NCBI GenBank assembly: GCA_937886325.1
Contig: CALABV010000024.1
Location: forward strand, 1 to 34,732
Source of the DNA: an uncultured Geobacter sp.
Lineage (GTDB): Bacteria; Desulfobacterota; Desulfuromonadia; Geobacterales; Geobacteraceae
Direction: 5' to 3'
DNA: 34,732 nucleotides
This document shows, in pieces, positions 8,429 to 16,879 of this stretch. The translations under genes and the position numbers were made by a program. The first letter of the stretch is position 1; every line of letters starts with the position of its first letter. The notes under the pieces are model-generated. The model was not told the DNA's origin, ran no database searches, and worked only from the letters and a program-made list of their open reading frames with translations.

Positions 8429-9682
8429 TCATTCCTTGACCCGCTTGATATCCGCTCCCAGCCCGCACAGTTTTTTCTCGATAGCCTCGTAGCCTCGATC
8501 CAGGTGGTAGATGCGGGAAACCTCGGTGGTATTGTCCGCGGCAAGTCCCGCGAGGATCAGGGAGGCGGACGCCCGAAGGTCGGTCGCCATCACCGGGGCG
8601 CCGGAGAGCTTTTTCACGCCTTTCACGGTTGCGCTATTCCCTTCGATGATGATATCGGCGCCGAACCGGAGCAGTTCCGACACGTGCATGAACCTGTTTT
8701 CGAAGATGTTCTCGCTGATGACGCTGGTTCCGTCGGCAACCGTCATCAGCGCCATCAGCTGGGCCTGCATGTCGGTGGGAAAACCCGGGTAGGGTCGAGT
8801 CTTGATATTCACGCTCCGAATCTTCCGCGGACCTTTGACCCGTACGACGTTGTCCTTGTGGGTTATCTCCACGCCCGTGTCCAGAAGCTTGAATACCAGC
8901 GCATCCAGATGGTCCAGCCGCATTCCGTGGATCCGGACGTCGCCGCCGGTAATGGCGGCAGCGGTCATGAAAGTCCCGGCCTCGATGCGATCGGGCATCA
9001 CCGAATGGGTTACCGGCCGGAGTTCGCTCACTCCATTGATACGGATGGTATCCGTGCCCGCGCCGTCGATCCTGGCGCCCATCTTGATGAGGATCTCCGC
9101 CAGGTCCAGGATCTCCGGCTCCCGGGCCGCGTTTTCCAGGATGGTTTCCCCCTTGGCGGTGGCGGCTGCCATGAGCAGTTGCTCCGTCCCCCCGACGGTG
9201 GAGATGTCGAAGTTGATGCGCGCCCCACGGAGGCGGCGTGCCCGTGCCTCAACGTAGCCGTGCTCAAGGGTGATATCGGCGCCGAGAGCCTCCAGCCCCT
9301 TCAGGTGGAGGTTGATGGGCCTGGCCCCGATGGCGCAGCCGCCCGGCAGCGATACCCGCGCCTTTCCGAACCGTGACAGGAGAGGACCCAGAACAAGGAC
9401 CGACGCCCGCATGGTTTTCACCAGGTCGTAGGTCGCCTCGTGGCTGTTCAGGCGGGTAGTGTCGATGCGAACCACATTGCCGCTCCCCTCGATGGAGGCT
9501 CCGAGGCTTTCGAGAACCTTGATGGTCGTGTTGATGTCCCGCAGGAACGGCACGTTCCTGATTTCGTGGGCGCCGGGGGCCAGGATGGTGGAAATGAAGA
9601 TGGGAAGGGAAGCGTTTTTCGAACCGCTGACCGTAACGTCCCCTGCCAGCTTTTTCCCTCCCTTGATGATCAGTTTGTCCAA
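8429..9682 (-). CDS. murA: UDP-N-acetylglucosamine 1-carboxyvinyltransferase MurA
   Basis: First committed step of peptidoglycan synthesis: transfers enolpyruvate from PEP to UDP-GlcNAc in the cytoplasm. 417 residues, normal length. The N-terminal SGSKNASLPI motif is present, and the catalytic cysteine is Cys116 in LPGGCAIGARP, so the enzyme should have the Cys that fosfomycin alkylates rather than the resistant Asp variant. The start codon is a TTG at 9682 with AGAGGT six bases upstream; no ATG is in frame nearby, and homology begins right there (DKLIIKGG). It lies 40 bases after prmC and 25 before hisG. Confidence 0.96.
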   Translation of the reverse strand: MDKLIIKGGKKLAGDVTVSGSKNASLPIFISTILAPGAHEIRNVPFLRDINTTIKVLESLGASIEGSGNVVRIDTTRLNSHEATYDLVKTMRASVLVLGPLLSRFGKARVSLPGGCAIGARPINLHLKGLEALGADITLEHGYVEARARRLRGARINFDISTVGGTEQLLMAAATAKGETILENAAREPEILDLAEILIKMGARIDGAGTDTIRINGVSELRPVTHSVMPDRIEAGTFMTAAAITGGDVRIHGMRLDHLDALVFKLLDTGVEITHKDNVVRVKGPRKIRSVNIKTRPYPGFPTDMQAQLMALMTVADGTSVISENIFENRFMHVSELLRFGADIIIEGNSATVKGVKKLSGAPVMATDLRASASLILAGLAADNTTEVSRIYHLDRGYEAIEKKLCGLGADIKRVKE

Positions 9683-9722
9683 TGGTTACCTCTGTTTCGG
9701 CAAGGCGCTCCGAACACCCAGC

Positions 9723-10571
9723 CTATATTTTCTTTCCGCCGGCCACCCGCTCGACTCCACCCGGATCCTTCGCGGTGAACAGCCCGGAAAAGCGGCCCGT
9801 CTCCTCGAACAGGGCGAGTACCTCCCCGGCCTGACCGATCCCCATCTCCACGAGCAGCCATCCCCCTTCATTGAGATAGCATGGGGCGTCGGGGATAATG
9901 CGCCGGTAGAAATCCAGCCCGTCGATTCCGCCGTCCAGCGCACCCCGCGGCTCGTAATCCCGCACCTCCGCCTGGAGGCCGGACAGATCGGCAGTCGGGA
10001 TGTAGGGCGGATTGGATACTACCAGATCGAAGCGCTGTCCCGCCACCGGCTCGAACAGGGAGCCATGGAGCAGATGAACGGAAACGGCGTGCCGGCCGGC
10101 GTTCCTGGCGGCAAGGTCCAAGGCCTCCGGAGACGGGTCAACGCCGAAGATCTCGGCATCGGCGAGATTTTTCGCCAATGCCACGGCAATACACCCGCTT
10201 CCGACCCCGATATCGAGGATCCTCGCGTTTTTCGGGCTTCTGGCGCAGGCTTCCTGAACCAGCACCTCGGTGTCATGCCGGGGAATCAGGACTCCGGGTG
10301 ATACCTCGAAATCGAGCCCGTAGAAATCCTGGCTCCCGAGGATGTACTGGAGCGGTTCCCGCTTCGCCCGCCTACCCACCATAGTACGGAAGGCCGTCAG
10401 TTCCGCGGATGTCAGGGGTTTATCATAATTGACATAGAGGCCGACCCGATCTATCCCGAGTGCGGAGCACAGCATCCACTCCGCCTCCAGGCGGGCATTC
10501 TCGATCCCTTTTTCAGCCAGATACCCCTTGGTCCAGGAAAGAACCTTGAGAATCGTCCAGGTCTCGGTCAT
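9723..10571 (-). CDS. prmC: Release-factor glutamine methyltransferase PrmC (HemK)
   Basis: Methylates the glutamine of the GGQ motif in RF1 and RF2 using S-adenosylmethionine. 282 residues. N-terminal helical RF-binding domain (residues 1-~75), then a Rossmann methyltransferase domain with the SAM loop DIGVGSGCIAV (~120-130) and the catalytic NPPY at 187-190. It follows its substrate gene prfA by 17 bases, the usual arrangement. The Shine-Dalgarno before the ATG at 10571 is weak, so translation probably depends on coupling to prfA. Confidence 0.96.
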   Translation of the reverse strand: MTETWTILKVLSWTKGYLAEKGIENARLEAEWMLCSALGIDRVGLYVNYDKPLTSAELTAFRTMVGRRAKREPLQYILGSQDFYGLDFEVSPGVLIPRHDTEVLVQEACARSPKNARILDIGVGSGCIAVALAKNLADAEIFGVDPSPEALDLAARNAGRHAVSVHLLHGSLFEPVAGQRFDLVVSNPPYIPTADLSGLQAEVRDYEPRGALDGGIDGLDFYRRIIPDAPCYLNEGGWLLVEMGIGQAGEVLALFEETGRFSGLFTAKDPGGVERVAGGKKI

Positions 10572-10588
10572 AAGAAAGATGTGCGCGG

Positions 10589-11662
10589 TTATGCGGCTTC
10601 GCTCTGAGCCTTCAATGCCTCCATCTGGTAGTGGGCGCGCAAGGCATCCGCAATCTCCGCGATATCCCCTGCCATGATGGCATCAAGACGATAGAGGGTC
10701 AGGCCGATGCGATGATCGGTCATGCGGCCCTGGGGAAAGTTGTAGGTCCGGATGCGTTCGCTCCGGTCTCCGCTTCCCACCTGCTGTTTCCGGTCGGCGG
10801 CCATCTTCGCGTTCTGTTCGCTCACCATGATATCCATCATCTTGGATTTCAGGACCTTCATTGCCTTGGCGCGGTTCTTTATCTGGCTTCGCTCCTCCTG
10901 GCAGGCAACCACGATGCCGGTGGGAAGATGGGTGATCCGGACCGCCGAATCGGTTGTATTCACGTGCTGGCCACCCGCTCCGGAAGAGCGGTAGACATCG
11001 ATTTTAAGGTCGGCCGGGTTGATATCGATGTCGATATCCTCAGCTTCCGGAAGTACGGCTACGGTGCAGGCGCTGGTGTGGATGCGGCCCTGGGCCTCGG
11101 TATCGGGCACACGCTGCACGCGATGCGTCCCGGATTCGTATTTGAGACGGGCATACACACCCTGCCCTTCCACCAGCGCTATTATCTCCTTGAAACCGCC
11201 GGCGGCCGACTCGGAAGAAGAAATCACATCCACCTTCCAGCGGTTCGACTCGGCAAAGCGGCTGTACATCCGGAAAAGGTCGCCGGCGAACAGGGCCGCT
11301 TCGTCCCCGCCGGTTCCGGCCCGTATCTCCAGGACCACACTTCTGTCGTCATTGGGATCCTTGGGGAGGAGGAGGAGTTTTATCTCTTCTTCGAGCTTTT
11401 CTTTCCGGTCGCCCAGTTCTTCCAGTTCTGCTTCAGCCATCTCGCGAATCTCGGGATCCGACTCGTTCAAAAGCTCCCGGTTGTCTTCCATTTCGGAGAG
11501 TATCTTCTTGTAGTCGCGATAGGCTGCCACCAAGGCGGACAGGTCGTAATGTTCCTTGCTGAGCCGCCGGAACTCCAACTGATTCCCGAGCACGGCCGGG
11601 TCCGACAGGAGGGATTCCAGTTCTTCAAAGCGTCTTTCCAGTTCTTCAATCTTATGCAGCAT
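10589..11662 (-). CDS. prfA: Peptide chain release factor 1
   Basis: Recognises UAA and UAG stop codons and triggers peptide release. 357 residues, full length. The stop-codon reading tripeptide is of the RF1 PxT type (Pro-Asp-Thr, 186-188, in RVPDTEAQGRIHTSA), and the catalytic GGQ is at 230-232 (SSGAGGQHVNTTDSAVR). The N-terminal 100 residues are a charged helical domain. It begins 10 bases after the DUF1385 gene and is followed by its methyltransferase prmC. Confidence 0.97.
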   Translation of the reverse strand: MLHKIEELERRFEELESLLSDPAVLGNQLEFRRLSKEHYDLSALVAAYRDYKKILSEMEDNRELLNESDPEIREMAEAELEELGDRKEKLEEEIKLLLLPKDPNDDRSVVLEIRAGTGGDEAALFAGDLFRMYSRFAESNRWKVDVISSSESAAGGFKEIIALVEGQGVYARLKYESGTHRVQRVPDTEAQGRIHTSACTVAVLPEAEDIDIDINPADLKIDVYRSSGAGGQHVNTTDSAVRITHLPTGIVVACQEERSQIKNRAKAMKVLKSKMMDIMVSEQNAKMAADRKQQVGSGDRSERIRTYNFPQGRMTDHRIGLTLYRLDAIMAGDIAEIADALRAHYQMEALKAQSEAA

Positions 11663-11671
11663 ACCCCTACC

Positions 11672-12577
11672 CTATACCACCAGTCTGTCGTCTTTGTAGC
11701 CGCCGTTTTCCTCCAGGGCCTCCTCCATGGAGCGGATCGCCACCTCCACCTGATCGTCATCCGGTTCCCGTGTCGTCAATCGCTGCAGGGCAAGTCCCGG
11801 AGCAATGAGAAACCGGACCAGCGGAGAGGTATCATGTTTCGCGCTCCATTTCAGCAGCTCATAGGAAACACCAGCGATAAGGGGCAGGAGAACAATCCGC
11901 GCGCCCGCCTTCATGTAGAAGGGCCACAGTTTCGGAATCAGAGAAAAAATAAGAATACTGACCAGCATCACGATAAGCAGAAAGCTGGTCCCGCAACGGG
12001 GATGCAGGCGGCTGAAACGCCTCACATTCTCGACCGTAAGGGGCTGCCCAGCTTCAAAGGCGAAAATGGATTTGTGCTCAGCTCCGTGATACTGGAAAAC
12101 CCTCTGAATGTCTCTCATCCTGGAGATGGAATAGATGTAGAGCAGGAAGACCATCACGCGAATCACGCCGTCCACCAGATTGAAAACGAGATTTGAATCG
12201 CCGATGACCGGGACAAGAAGTTTCGTCAGGTAGAGGGGAAGGATGAAAAACAGGAGGATGCCGAAGAGGAGGGCGACCGCCATGGTCCCCCCCATTGCCA
12301 GCGAGCTTATCTCCTCTTTCTTTTCGCCTTCCGCCAAAGCCTCGTTTGCGGAAAAATTGAGGGCCTTGATACCGATGACGAGGGAGGAGAACAGGGCAAC
12401 TGCGCCGCGCACCAAAGGAAGCTTCACGAGAGGGAACCGTTCGGAAAGGGGAGTCACCCGATCCCGCTTCACGACGATCTCGCCGTCCGGTCTCCGTACC
12501 GCGATGGCCATGGAACGGGGGGCTCGCATCAGGACACCCTCGATGACCGCCTGCCCGCCGATATTGATTTTATCCAT
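11672..12577 (-). CDS. DUF1385 family membrane protein
   Basis: A 301-residue protein of the DUF1385 (YqhQ-like) family. The N-terminus INIGGQAVIEGVLMRAPRSMAIAVRRPDGEI is diagnostic. About five hydrophobic segments follow: ~56-78, ~92-122, ~129-150, ~190-210 and ~222-242. A conserved YHGAEHKSIFAFE motif with two histidines lies between segments 3 and 4. The biochemical function is unknown. Its position directly before prfA is common in this bacterial group and in Firmicutes. The Shine-Dalgarno is weak, and the gene starts 39 bases after thyX. Confidence 0.85.
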   Translation of the reverse strand: MDKINIGGQAVIEGVLMRAPRSMAIAVRRPDGEIVVKRDRVTPLSERFPLVKLPLVRGAVALFSSLVIGIKALNFSANEALAEGEKKEEISSLAMGGTMAVALLFGILLFFILPLYLTKLLVPVIGDSNLVFNLVDGVIRVMVFLLYIYSISRMRDIQRVFQYHGAEHKSIFAFEAGQPLTVENVRRFSRLHPRCGTSFLLIVMLVSILIFSLIPKLWPFYMKAGARIVLLPLIAGVSYELLKWSAKHDTSPLVRFLIAPGLALQRLTTREPDDDQVEVAIRSMEEALEENGGYKDDRLVV

Positions 12578-12616
12578 GAACCTGAAACCTTTCAGCCCCG
12601 TCGGCCGGGGCGCCTG

Positions 12617-13309
12617 CTACTGAATCGATTGAAAAAACTCCCGGACGGCAACCATCCTGCCGCAGGTCATCTCACCCTCCGGACACGGCCCGGAGAGGCA
12701 ACCCGGCCCGGCCCCCTCGAAAAGAATCGGCGCGACCGATTTCGCCAGTTTCAGCATCTCGACGGCCATGGCCCGGATCTCCCACTGGGCGCGCTCGCAA
12801 CAGCGGAGACGGAAAAAATGGAGCAACTCCCGGACGTTCATCGTTGCCAGGATCTTGGTCTCCGTGGCATTAGGCAGGACATACCGGGCATCCTCTGCGG
12901 GAATGCCCGATTCGACCATCTCGCCGTACAAGCGATGAAGCTCCCGCAACAGGGATGAAAACTTCTCTTCCATCATGGGATCGGCCGAGATGCTGGGCGG
13001 GATCACAACCTGAAACATCTCTTTGTGCGACACGTACCGCTGGGACTGCTGGGAAAAGGAAGCGACCCGGTGACGTACGAGCTGGTGAGTGGTAACCCGG
13101 GAAACCCCCTCGATACCGAAGGTGAACGACGCATGCTCCAGAACCGACAGGTGACCGAGGGTCAGAATCTTTTCCAGAAATTTTCGGATATCGCTCCCGG
13201 AGAGACGGTCCCGCAGATCTCCGATGGAGACGGGTGAATAACAGAGTCGGGCGGCAAGGGCGACGGTTGTTTCCGGGTCAGGAGTGTGACTGACAAGAGT
13301 GACCTGCAT
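12617..13309 (-). CDS. thyX: FAD-dependent thymidylate synthase ThyX
   Basis: Makes dTMP from dUMP with methylene-tetrahydrofolate, FAD and NADPH; the alternative to ThyA. 230 residues. The ThyX signature RHRxxSxxxxSxR is intact at 79-91 (RHRVASFSQQSQRY). C-terminal Cys-containing tail GPGCLSGPCPEGEMTCG is atypical of the core family and holds three cysteines in about 15 residues, possibly a metal site. AAGGA lies 7 bases before the ATG. It is the first gene after the tandem terminator-like hairpins downstream of rpmE, so transcription of the thyX-to-hisE run either starts nearby or reads through. Confidence 0.96.
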   Translation of the reverse strand: MQVTLVSHTPDPETTVALAARLCYSPVSIGDLRDRLSGSDIRKFLEKILTLGHLSVLEHASFTFGIEGVSRVTTHQLVRHRVASFSQQSQRYVSHKEMFQVVIPPSISADPMMEEKFSSLLRELHRLYGEMVESGIPAEDARYVLPNATETKILATMNVRELLHFFRLRCCERAQWEIRAMAVEMLKLAKSVAPILFEGAGPGCLSGPCPEGEMTCGRMVAVREFFQSIQ

Positions 13310-13322
13310 GGGAGTCCTTCAG

Positions 13323-13342
13323 AAAAAGACCATTCATTGGTC
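13323..13342 (-). terminator. Small hairpin plus T5 just before thyX
   Basis: On the minus strand GACCA (13342-13338) and TGGTC (13332-13328) form a 5-bp stem with a 5-base loop, followed by TTTTT (13327-13323). It ends about 14 bases before the thyX start, so it could end rpmE transcripts or act as an attenuator or structure affecting the thyX ribosome site. The stem is short. Confidence 0.45.
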
Positions 13343-13357
13343 CGACGAGAAACAGAT

Positions 13358-13388
13358 AAGGGGATTTCGCCATGGACAAAATCCCCTT
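13358..13388. terminator. 10-bp perfect hairpin downstream of rpmE
   Basis: AAGGGGATTT (13358-13367) and AAATCCCCTT (13379-13388) are perfect inverted repeats around an 11-base loop. It lies 30 bases after the rpmE stop. The T-tract on the minus side is interrupted (ATCTGTTTCTC). Together with the 13323-13342 hairpin it would end the rho-rpmE transcript. Confidence 0.6.
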
Positions 13389-13417
13389 TCTTTCCTTCCG
13401 CGCGGCCTGAGGCCCGA

Positions 13418-13615
13418 TTACATGCCGTATCGCTTCTTGAACCTCTCGACGCGGCCGGCGGTATCAATAAGCTTCTGCTTACCGGTAAAGAACGGGTGAC
13501 ATGCCGAGCAGATTTCCGTCGTAATCTCGGACTTCGTGGAACGGGTCTGGAAAGAATTGCCGCACAGACATTTCACCGTGACCTCGTGATATTTCGGATG
13601 GATTCCCTCTTTCAT
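13418..13615 (-). CDS. rpmE: 50S ribosomal protein L31
   Basis: Ribosomal protein L31 of 65 residues, zinc-binding (C+) type: Cys16, Cys18, Cys36 and Cys39 in KCLCGN and ICSACHPFFTGKQK form the metal site. C+ L31 is replaced by a C- paralogue under zinc limitation in some bacteria; no such paralogue is in the window. A strong GGAGG precedes the ATG at 13615; the upstream in-frame methionine is less well placed. It follows rho, a common pairing, with an 7-bp stem-loop in the gap. Confidence 0.97.
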   Translation of the reverse strand: MKEGIHPKYHEVTVKCLCGNSFQTRSTKSEITTEICSACHPFFTGKQKLIDTAGRVERFKKRYGM

Positions 13616-13666
13616 TGCTTCCTCCTTGCGCAAGCATACTTCCGTATCATCTCGTTAAACTGTATC

Positions 13667-13697
13667 AGAAGTGTTGAACGTTACCATCTCCACTTCT
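13667..13697 (-). promoter_or_regulatory. Stem-loop between rho and rpmE
   Basis: AGAAGTG (13667-13673) and CACTTCT (13691-13697) form a perfect 7-bp stem with a 17-base loop, in the rho-rpmE gap. On the minus strand a TTGATA hexamer precedes it, but no good -10 is evident. It may be a leader structure of the L31 mRNA. Confidence 0.35.
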
Positions 13698-13714
13698 TTT
13701 TATCAAGATTTTTT

Positions 13715-14962
13715 TCACCTGCTCATGGAGTCGAGAAAATCCTGATTCGTCTTGGTTTCCACCAGTTTGCTGAGAAGGAACTCCATACTGTCCACCACGT
13801 TCATGGGGTGAAGAACCTTGCGCAGAATCCAGATCCGGTTGAGAGCGGTTTTGTCGATAAGGAGCTCTTCCTTTCTTGTGCCGGATTTGTTCATGTCGAT
13901 GGCGGGAAAAACCCGCTTCTCGACCAGCTTGCGGTCCAGGTGCAGTTCCATGTTGCCGGTGCCCTTGAACTCCTCGAAGATGACCTCGTCCATCTTGCTG
14001 CCGGTGTCTACGAGGGCGGTGGCGATAATGGTGAGCGAGCCGCCTTCCTCGATATTGCGGGCTGCGCCGAAAAAACGCTTCGGTTTGTGGAGGGCATTGG
14101 AGTCGACCCCGCCGGAAAGAACTTTCCCGGAAGGGGGGATGACGGTATTGTAGGCACGGGCAAGGCGGGTGATGGAGTCGAGAAGGATGACCACGTCCCG
14201 CTTGTGCTCCACGAGCCGTTTCGCCTTCTCGATAACCATCTCCGCAACCTGGATATGGCGGGCAGCCGGCTCGTCGAAGGTGGAGGAGACGACCTCTCCC
14301 TTCACCGAGCGTTGCATGTCGGTGACTTCTTCCGGCCGTTCGTCGATGAGTAGAACGATGAGGTAGACCTCGGGATGGTTCACGGCAATGGAATTGGCGA
14401 TGTTCTGGATCAGCATCGTTTTCCCGGTGCGGGGAGGGGCGACGATCAGCCCGCGCTGCCCCTTGCCGATGGGTGCGATCAGGTCCATGACCCTCGTGGG
14501 CAGGTTATCCGGCGCCGTCTCCAGCTTCAGCCTTTCCATGGGATAGAGCGGGGTCAGGTTATCAAAGAGAACCTTGTCCCGTATCCCGTCCAAGGGCTCG
14601 AAATTGACCGTCTCGACCTTCAGCAGCGCGAAGTAGCGCTCCCCTTCCTTGGGAGGCCGAATCTGCCCCGAGACGGTATCGCCCGTCTGCAGATTGAACC
14701 GCCGTATCTGGCTCGGCGAAACATAGATATCGTCGGGACCGGGCAGGTAATTGTAATCGGGTGCGCGGAGGAAACCGAAACCGTCCGGCAGCGTCTCCAG
14801 AACGCCTTCGCCGAAGATCATGCCGTTCTTCTCGGTCTGGGCGTTCAGTATGGCGAAGATCAAATCCTGCTTGCGCAGGCTTGATGCCCCTTCTATGTTG
14901 AGACCTTTGGCGATTGAGGTCAGATCATTAATCTTCTTGCTTTTCAACTCTTGTAAATTCAT
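13715..14962 (-). CDS. rho: Transcription termination factor Rho
   Basis: Hexameric RNA helicase/ATPase that ends transcription. 415 residues. Domains in order: N-terminal helical Rho_N (1-~43), cold-shock-like RNA-binding domain (~50-120, with GFGFLR), and RecA-type ATPase with Walker A APPRTGKT at 175-182, Walker B-type VVILLDSITRLARAYN, the Q-loop region and R-loop. GGAG six bases before the ATG at 14962 supports that start over an in-frame upstream methionine. The long upstream region is described separately. rpmE follows 99 bases downstream. Confidence 0.97.
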   Translation of the reverse strand: MNLQELKSKKINDLTSIAKGLNIEGASSLRKQDLIFAILNAQTEKNGMIFGEGVLETLPDGFGFLRAPDYNYLPGPDDIYVSPSQIRRFNLQTGDTVSGQIRPPKEGERYFALLKVETVNFEPLDGIRDKVLFDNLTPLYPMERLKLETAPDNLPTRVMDLIAPIGKGQRGLIVAPPRTGKTMLIQNIANSIAVNHPEVYLIVLLIDERPEEVTDMQRSVKGEVVSSTFDEPAARHIQVAEMVIEKAKRLVEHKRDVVILLDSITRLARAYNTVIPPSGKVLSGGVDSNALHKPKRFFGAARNIEEGGSLTIIATALVDTGSKMDEVIFEEFKGTGNMELHLDRKLVEKRVFPAIDMNKSGTRKEELLIDKTALNRIWILRKVLHPMNVVDSMEFLLSKLVETKTNQDFLDSMSR

Positions 14963-15503
14963 CTCGTCTCCTGCCGGTAAAATACATGAACAAGCCATCC
15001 GCGGCTTCAGGCGAAGCAGCTTTGTCTCGACGACATATCTACAGGCCAGCGTGGTATCTTATGGTGTCATGTTGGTTTCGTGTGTCGTCTCTGCTTTGTT
15101 CAAACGATCTTTTCGAGGTCTCAAGCAGATACATTTCGTGATGGCTACAAATAGAATCGAGGATCTCTCATCGTGAAGTGTGGGATTTACGGTCTGGAAA
15201 GAAGACACGGTATTTTCTTACGGAGCACGGCTCTTCTAACCTGATCACTTGTGATTCGGGCGGCCGCGGGAGGCAAGACTCAGCCGGTTCCGGGTGTCAT
15301 CGCAATAGTGTATGAATTGCAAAGGTATAGGCCATTCTATTTCTGTATTGGATACCACAGGTTTTATTGGTGCTTGCTGGTCGTTGATTTGGGGTGATGC
15401 AACAGGGGTGAACATGTGCGATAGTCGAGGAATGAATGTATATAAACTGCTATCTTCCAATTTGTCAACACAATTCTCAACACACGATTCCCGGCATGCA
15501 CAT
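14963..15503. other. 541-base noncoding region upstream of rho
   Basis: No credible gene is visible on either strand: the open frames lack family resemblance and ribosome sites, and the longest minus-strand one begins inside sixA. It is A/T-richer than its neighbours. It contains one good minus-strand promoter (15439-15468), which would give rho a leader of about 470 bases, and short hairpins such as GCTTCGCCTGAAGC near 15005-15020. Rho genes are often autoregulated through long leaders, so this could be a regulatory leader or hold a small RNA. Confidence 0.6.
15439..15468 (-). promoter_or_regulatory. sigma70-type promoter upstream of rho
   Basis: Minus-strand TTGACA (15468-15463, perfect), an 18-base spacer, and TATATA (15444-15439, 4/6). 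It lies just after the sixA stop and points toward rho, whose start codon is about 470 bases downstream. Confidence 0.6.
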
Positions 15504-16001
15504 TCACTCGCCAACCCTTTTCGGACAGTCAAAATAGCGGATTATCCCGGCGCCTGCGATCACATCACGCCAGGAATCAGCGGGAAACTCGATGGAGACC
15601 ACCCCGCAGGTTGGTATAGCCTCAATCGAAAGGTCGGAAACGATATTACAGAAGTCGGTGATCCCGGGATTATGACCGCACAGCACGACATTTCCATGGA
15701 GGTCGTCAATCTCCCTGACAACGACGAGGATCTCCTGTGCTTCGGCCGCATACAGGCGGTCGTCCTTCACAACCCCGGATTCCGGGAAACCTATCTCCCT
15801 GGCAATCCTTTTTACCGTGGAAACGGCTCTTTTCGCCGGGCTGGTTATAATCAGGTCGGGATGCTCTCTCCTTTCGGCAATGCGCCTCCCCATTTCAGGG
15901 GCATCCTCCTTGCCTCTCTTGTTCAGCGGTCGGTCGAAGTCGGCCAGCTCCGGGTCTTTCCAACTGGATTTCCCATGCCGGACGAGTGTCAGTCTCTTCA
16001 T
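15504..16001 (-). CDS. Histidine phosphatase, SixA-like
   Basis: A 165-residue member of the histidine phosphatase (phosphoglycerate-mutase-like) superfamily closest in size and motifs to SixA. The catalytic RHG is at 8-10 (LTLVRHGKSSW), a second arginine lies in TSPAKRAVST (~54-63), and the second catalytic histidine is His110 in LCGHNPG. SixA of E. coli dephosphorylates phosphohistidine on ArcB or PtsN-system proteins; the substrate here is unknown. The ATG overlaps the stop of the HD-domain gene as ATGA (16001-15998), so the two are co-translated. Confidence 0.85.
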   Translation of the reverse strand: MKRLTLVRHGKSSWKDPELADFDRPLNKRGKEDAPEMGRRIAERREHPDLIITSPAKRAVSTVKRIAREIGFPESGVVKDDRLYAAEAQEILVVVREIDDLHGNVVLCGHNPGITDFCNIVSDLSIEAIPTCGVVSIEFPADSWRDVIAGAGIIRYFDCPKRVGE

Positions 16002-16810
16002 GTGCCCTCCACGTGGCGTACCGGCGCCATATCCCGCCTCTCCTCACTATATCCCCGCACGGCATCCACCGCCCGCCGCACCCCGTCCGCAAGGGGGAGC
16101 GATTTCGAAATCCCGTGGATGGCGTTCCTCTCGTCCACCATCCTGAAGGATTCGGGAAAGGTGAGATCATACACCCAGGAGAGCTGTACAAGCTTGAAAT
16201 CGTTCAGTGTCCGCGCCGAGGACAAACGGACGATCTCTCCGTTGGCGATCTTGTCCAGGACCTCTTGCGAACATTCCGGCCGATCGGGAAAATCGAGCCC
16301 CGCAACCGATGAACGCTCCCCTTCCGGCTTTTCAAAGAACTCGGTGAATACCCGCCAGATGTCCAGCTTGTCGGCATCACGTATCAGCTGCAGAAAGAAG
16401 CGGTGCTCACCCTGGATTTTTTTCGGGATGGCAAAGAGATTATGTGTCTCCACGGAATCATTCACAAGATCCCGTTCACGCGGGGACAGGTCGGCCAGCA
16501 GATCGATCTCGCGGATGATTTCCGCGCCCAGTGCCGCGTGATTTACCGAGATGGAGTCCCGAAACGTCCGGTACTGCCGGTACTGTTCGAACCTTCCCAC
16601 GTCATGGAGCAGCGCAATGGTCTCGGCCAGCATCAGACCCTCCCGGTCCAGACCTTCCGCGGCGGCTATCCTGATGATGTTGGCGCAGACACGGTGGGTG
16701 TGTTCTTCCTTGAGCAGGATGTTCCGTTGATCCTCCACATCCTCCGAGTAGAACGTCTGGCAGTATTCGGAAAACCAGCGGCGGACATGCTCCATGTTTG
16801 TATCATCCAT
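15998..16810 (-). CDS. HD-domain phosphohydrolase
   Basis: A 270-residue HD-superfamily hydrolase. Metal-ligand pattern: His37 or His39 in KEEHTHRV, His69-Asp70 in LLHDVGRFEQY, His91 in SVNHAALGAEII, and Asp in IRDADKLDIW. This arrangement suggests a nucleotide or phosphate-ester hydrolase, but the substrate cannot be read from sequence. The ATG at 16810 follows AGAGG at 8 bases; an earlier in-frame methionine is possible. It overlaps sixA by 4 bases and lies 69 bases after the nucleoside phosphorylase gene, so a role in nucleotide turnover is plausible but unproven. Confidence 0.8.
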   Translation of the reverse strand: MDDTNMEHVRRWFSEYCQTFYSEDVEDQRNILLKEEHTHRVCANIIRIAAAEGLDREGLMLAETIALLHDVGRFEQYRQYRTFRDSISVNHAALGAEIIREIDLLADLSPRERDLVNDSVETHNLFAIPKKIQGEHRFFLQLIRDADKLDIWRVFTEFFEKPEGERSSVAGLDFPDRPECSQEVLDKIANGEIVRLSSARTLNDFKLVQLSWVYDLTFPESFRMVDERNAIHGISKSLPLADGVRRAVDAVRGYSEERRDMAPVRHVEGT

Positions 16811-16879
16811 ACTCGAAACCTCTCTGTGCCCCGCATCATCGACATACTTCAATTCAGCAAAAAAACCCGCTTCTCCGGT

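Noticed and set aside
10631..12196. Long plus-strand open frame (521 codons) opposite prfA and the DUF1385 gene
   Set aside because: Shadow of two clearly homologous minus-strand genes; no family resemblance and no ribosome site.
13286..14353. Long plus-strand open frame opposite rpmE and rho
   Set aside because: Lies antisense to certain genes; high-GC sequence gives long open frames by chance.
15245..15532. 95-codon minus-strand frame across the sixA-rho gap
   Set aside because: Begins inside sixA before the predicted promoter, has no Shine-Dalgarno and no recognisable domain; noncoding leader is the simpler reading.
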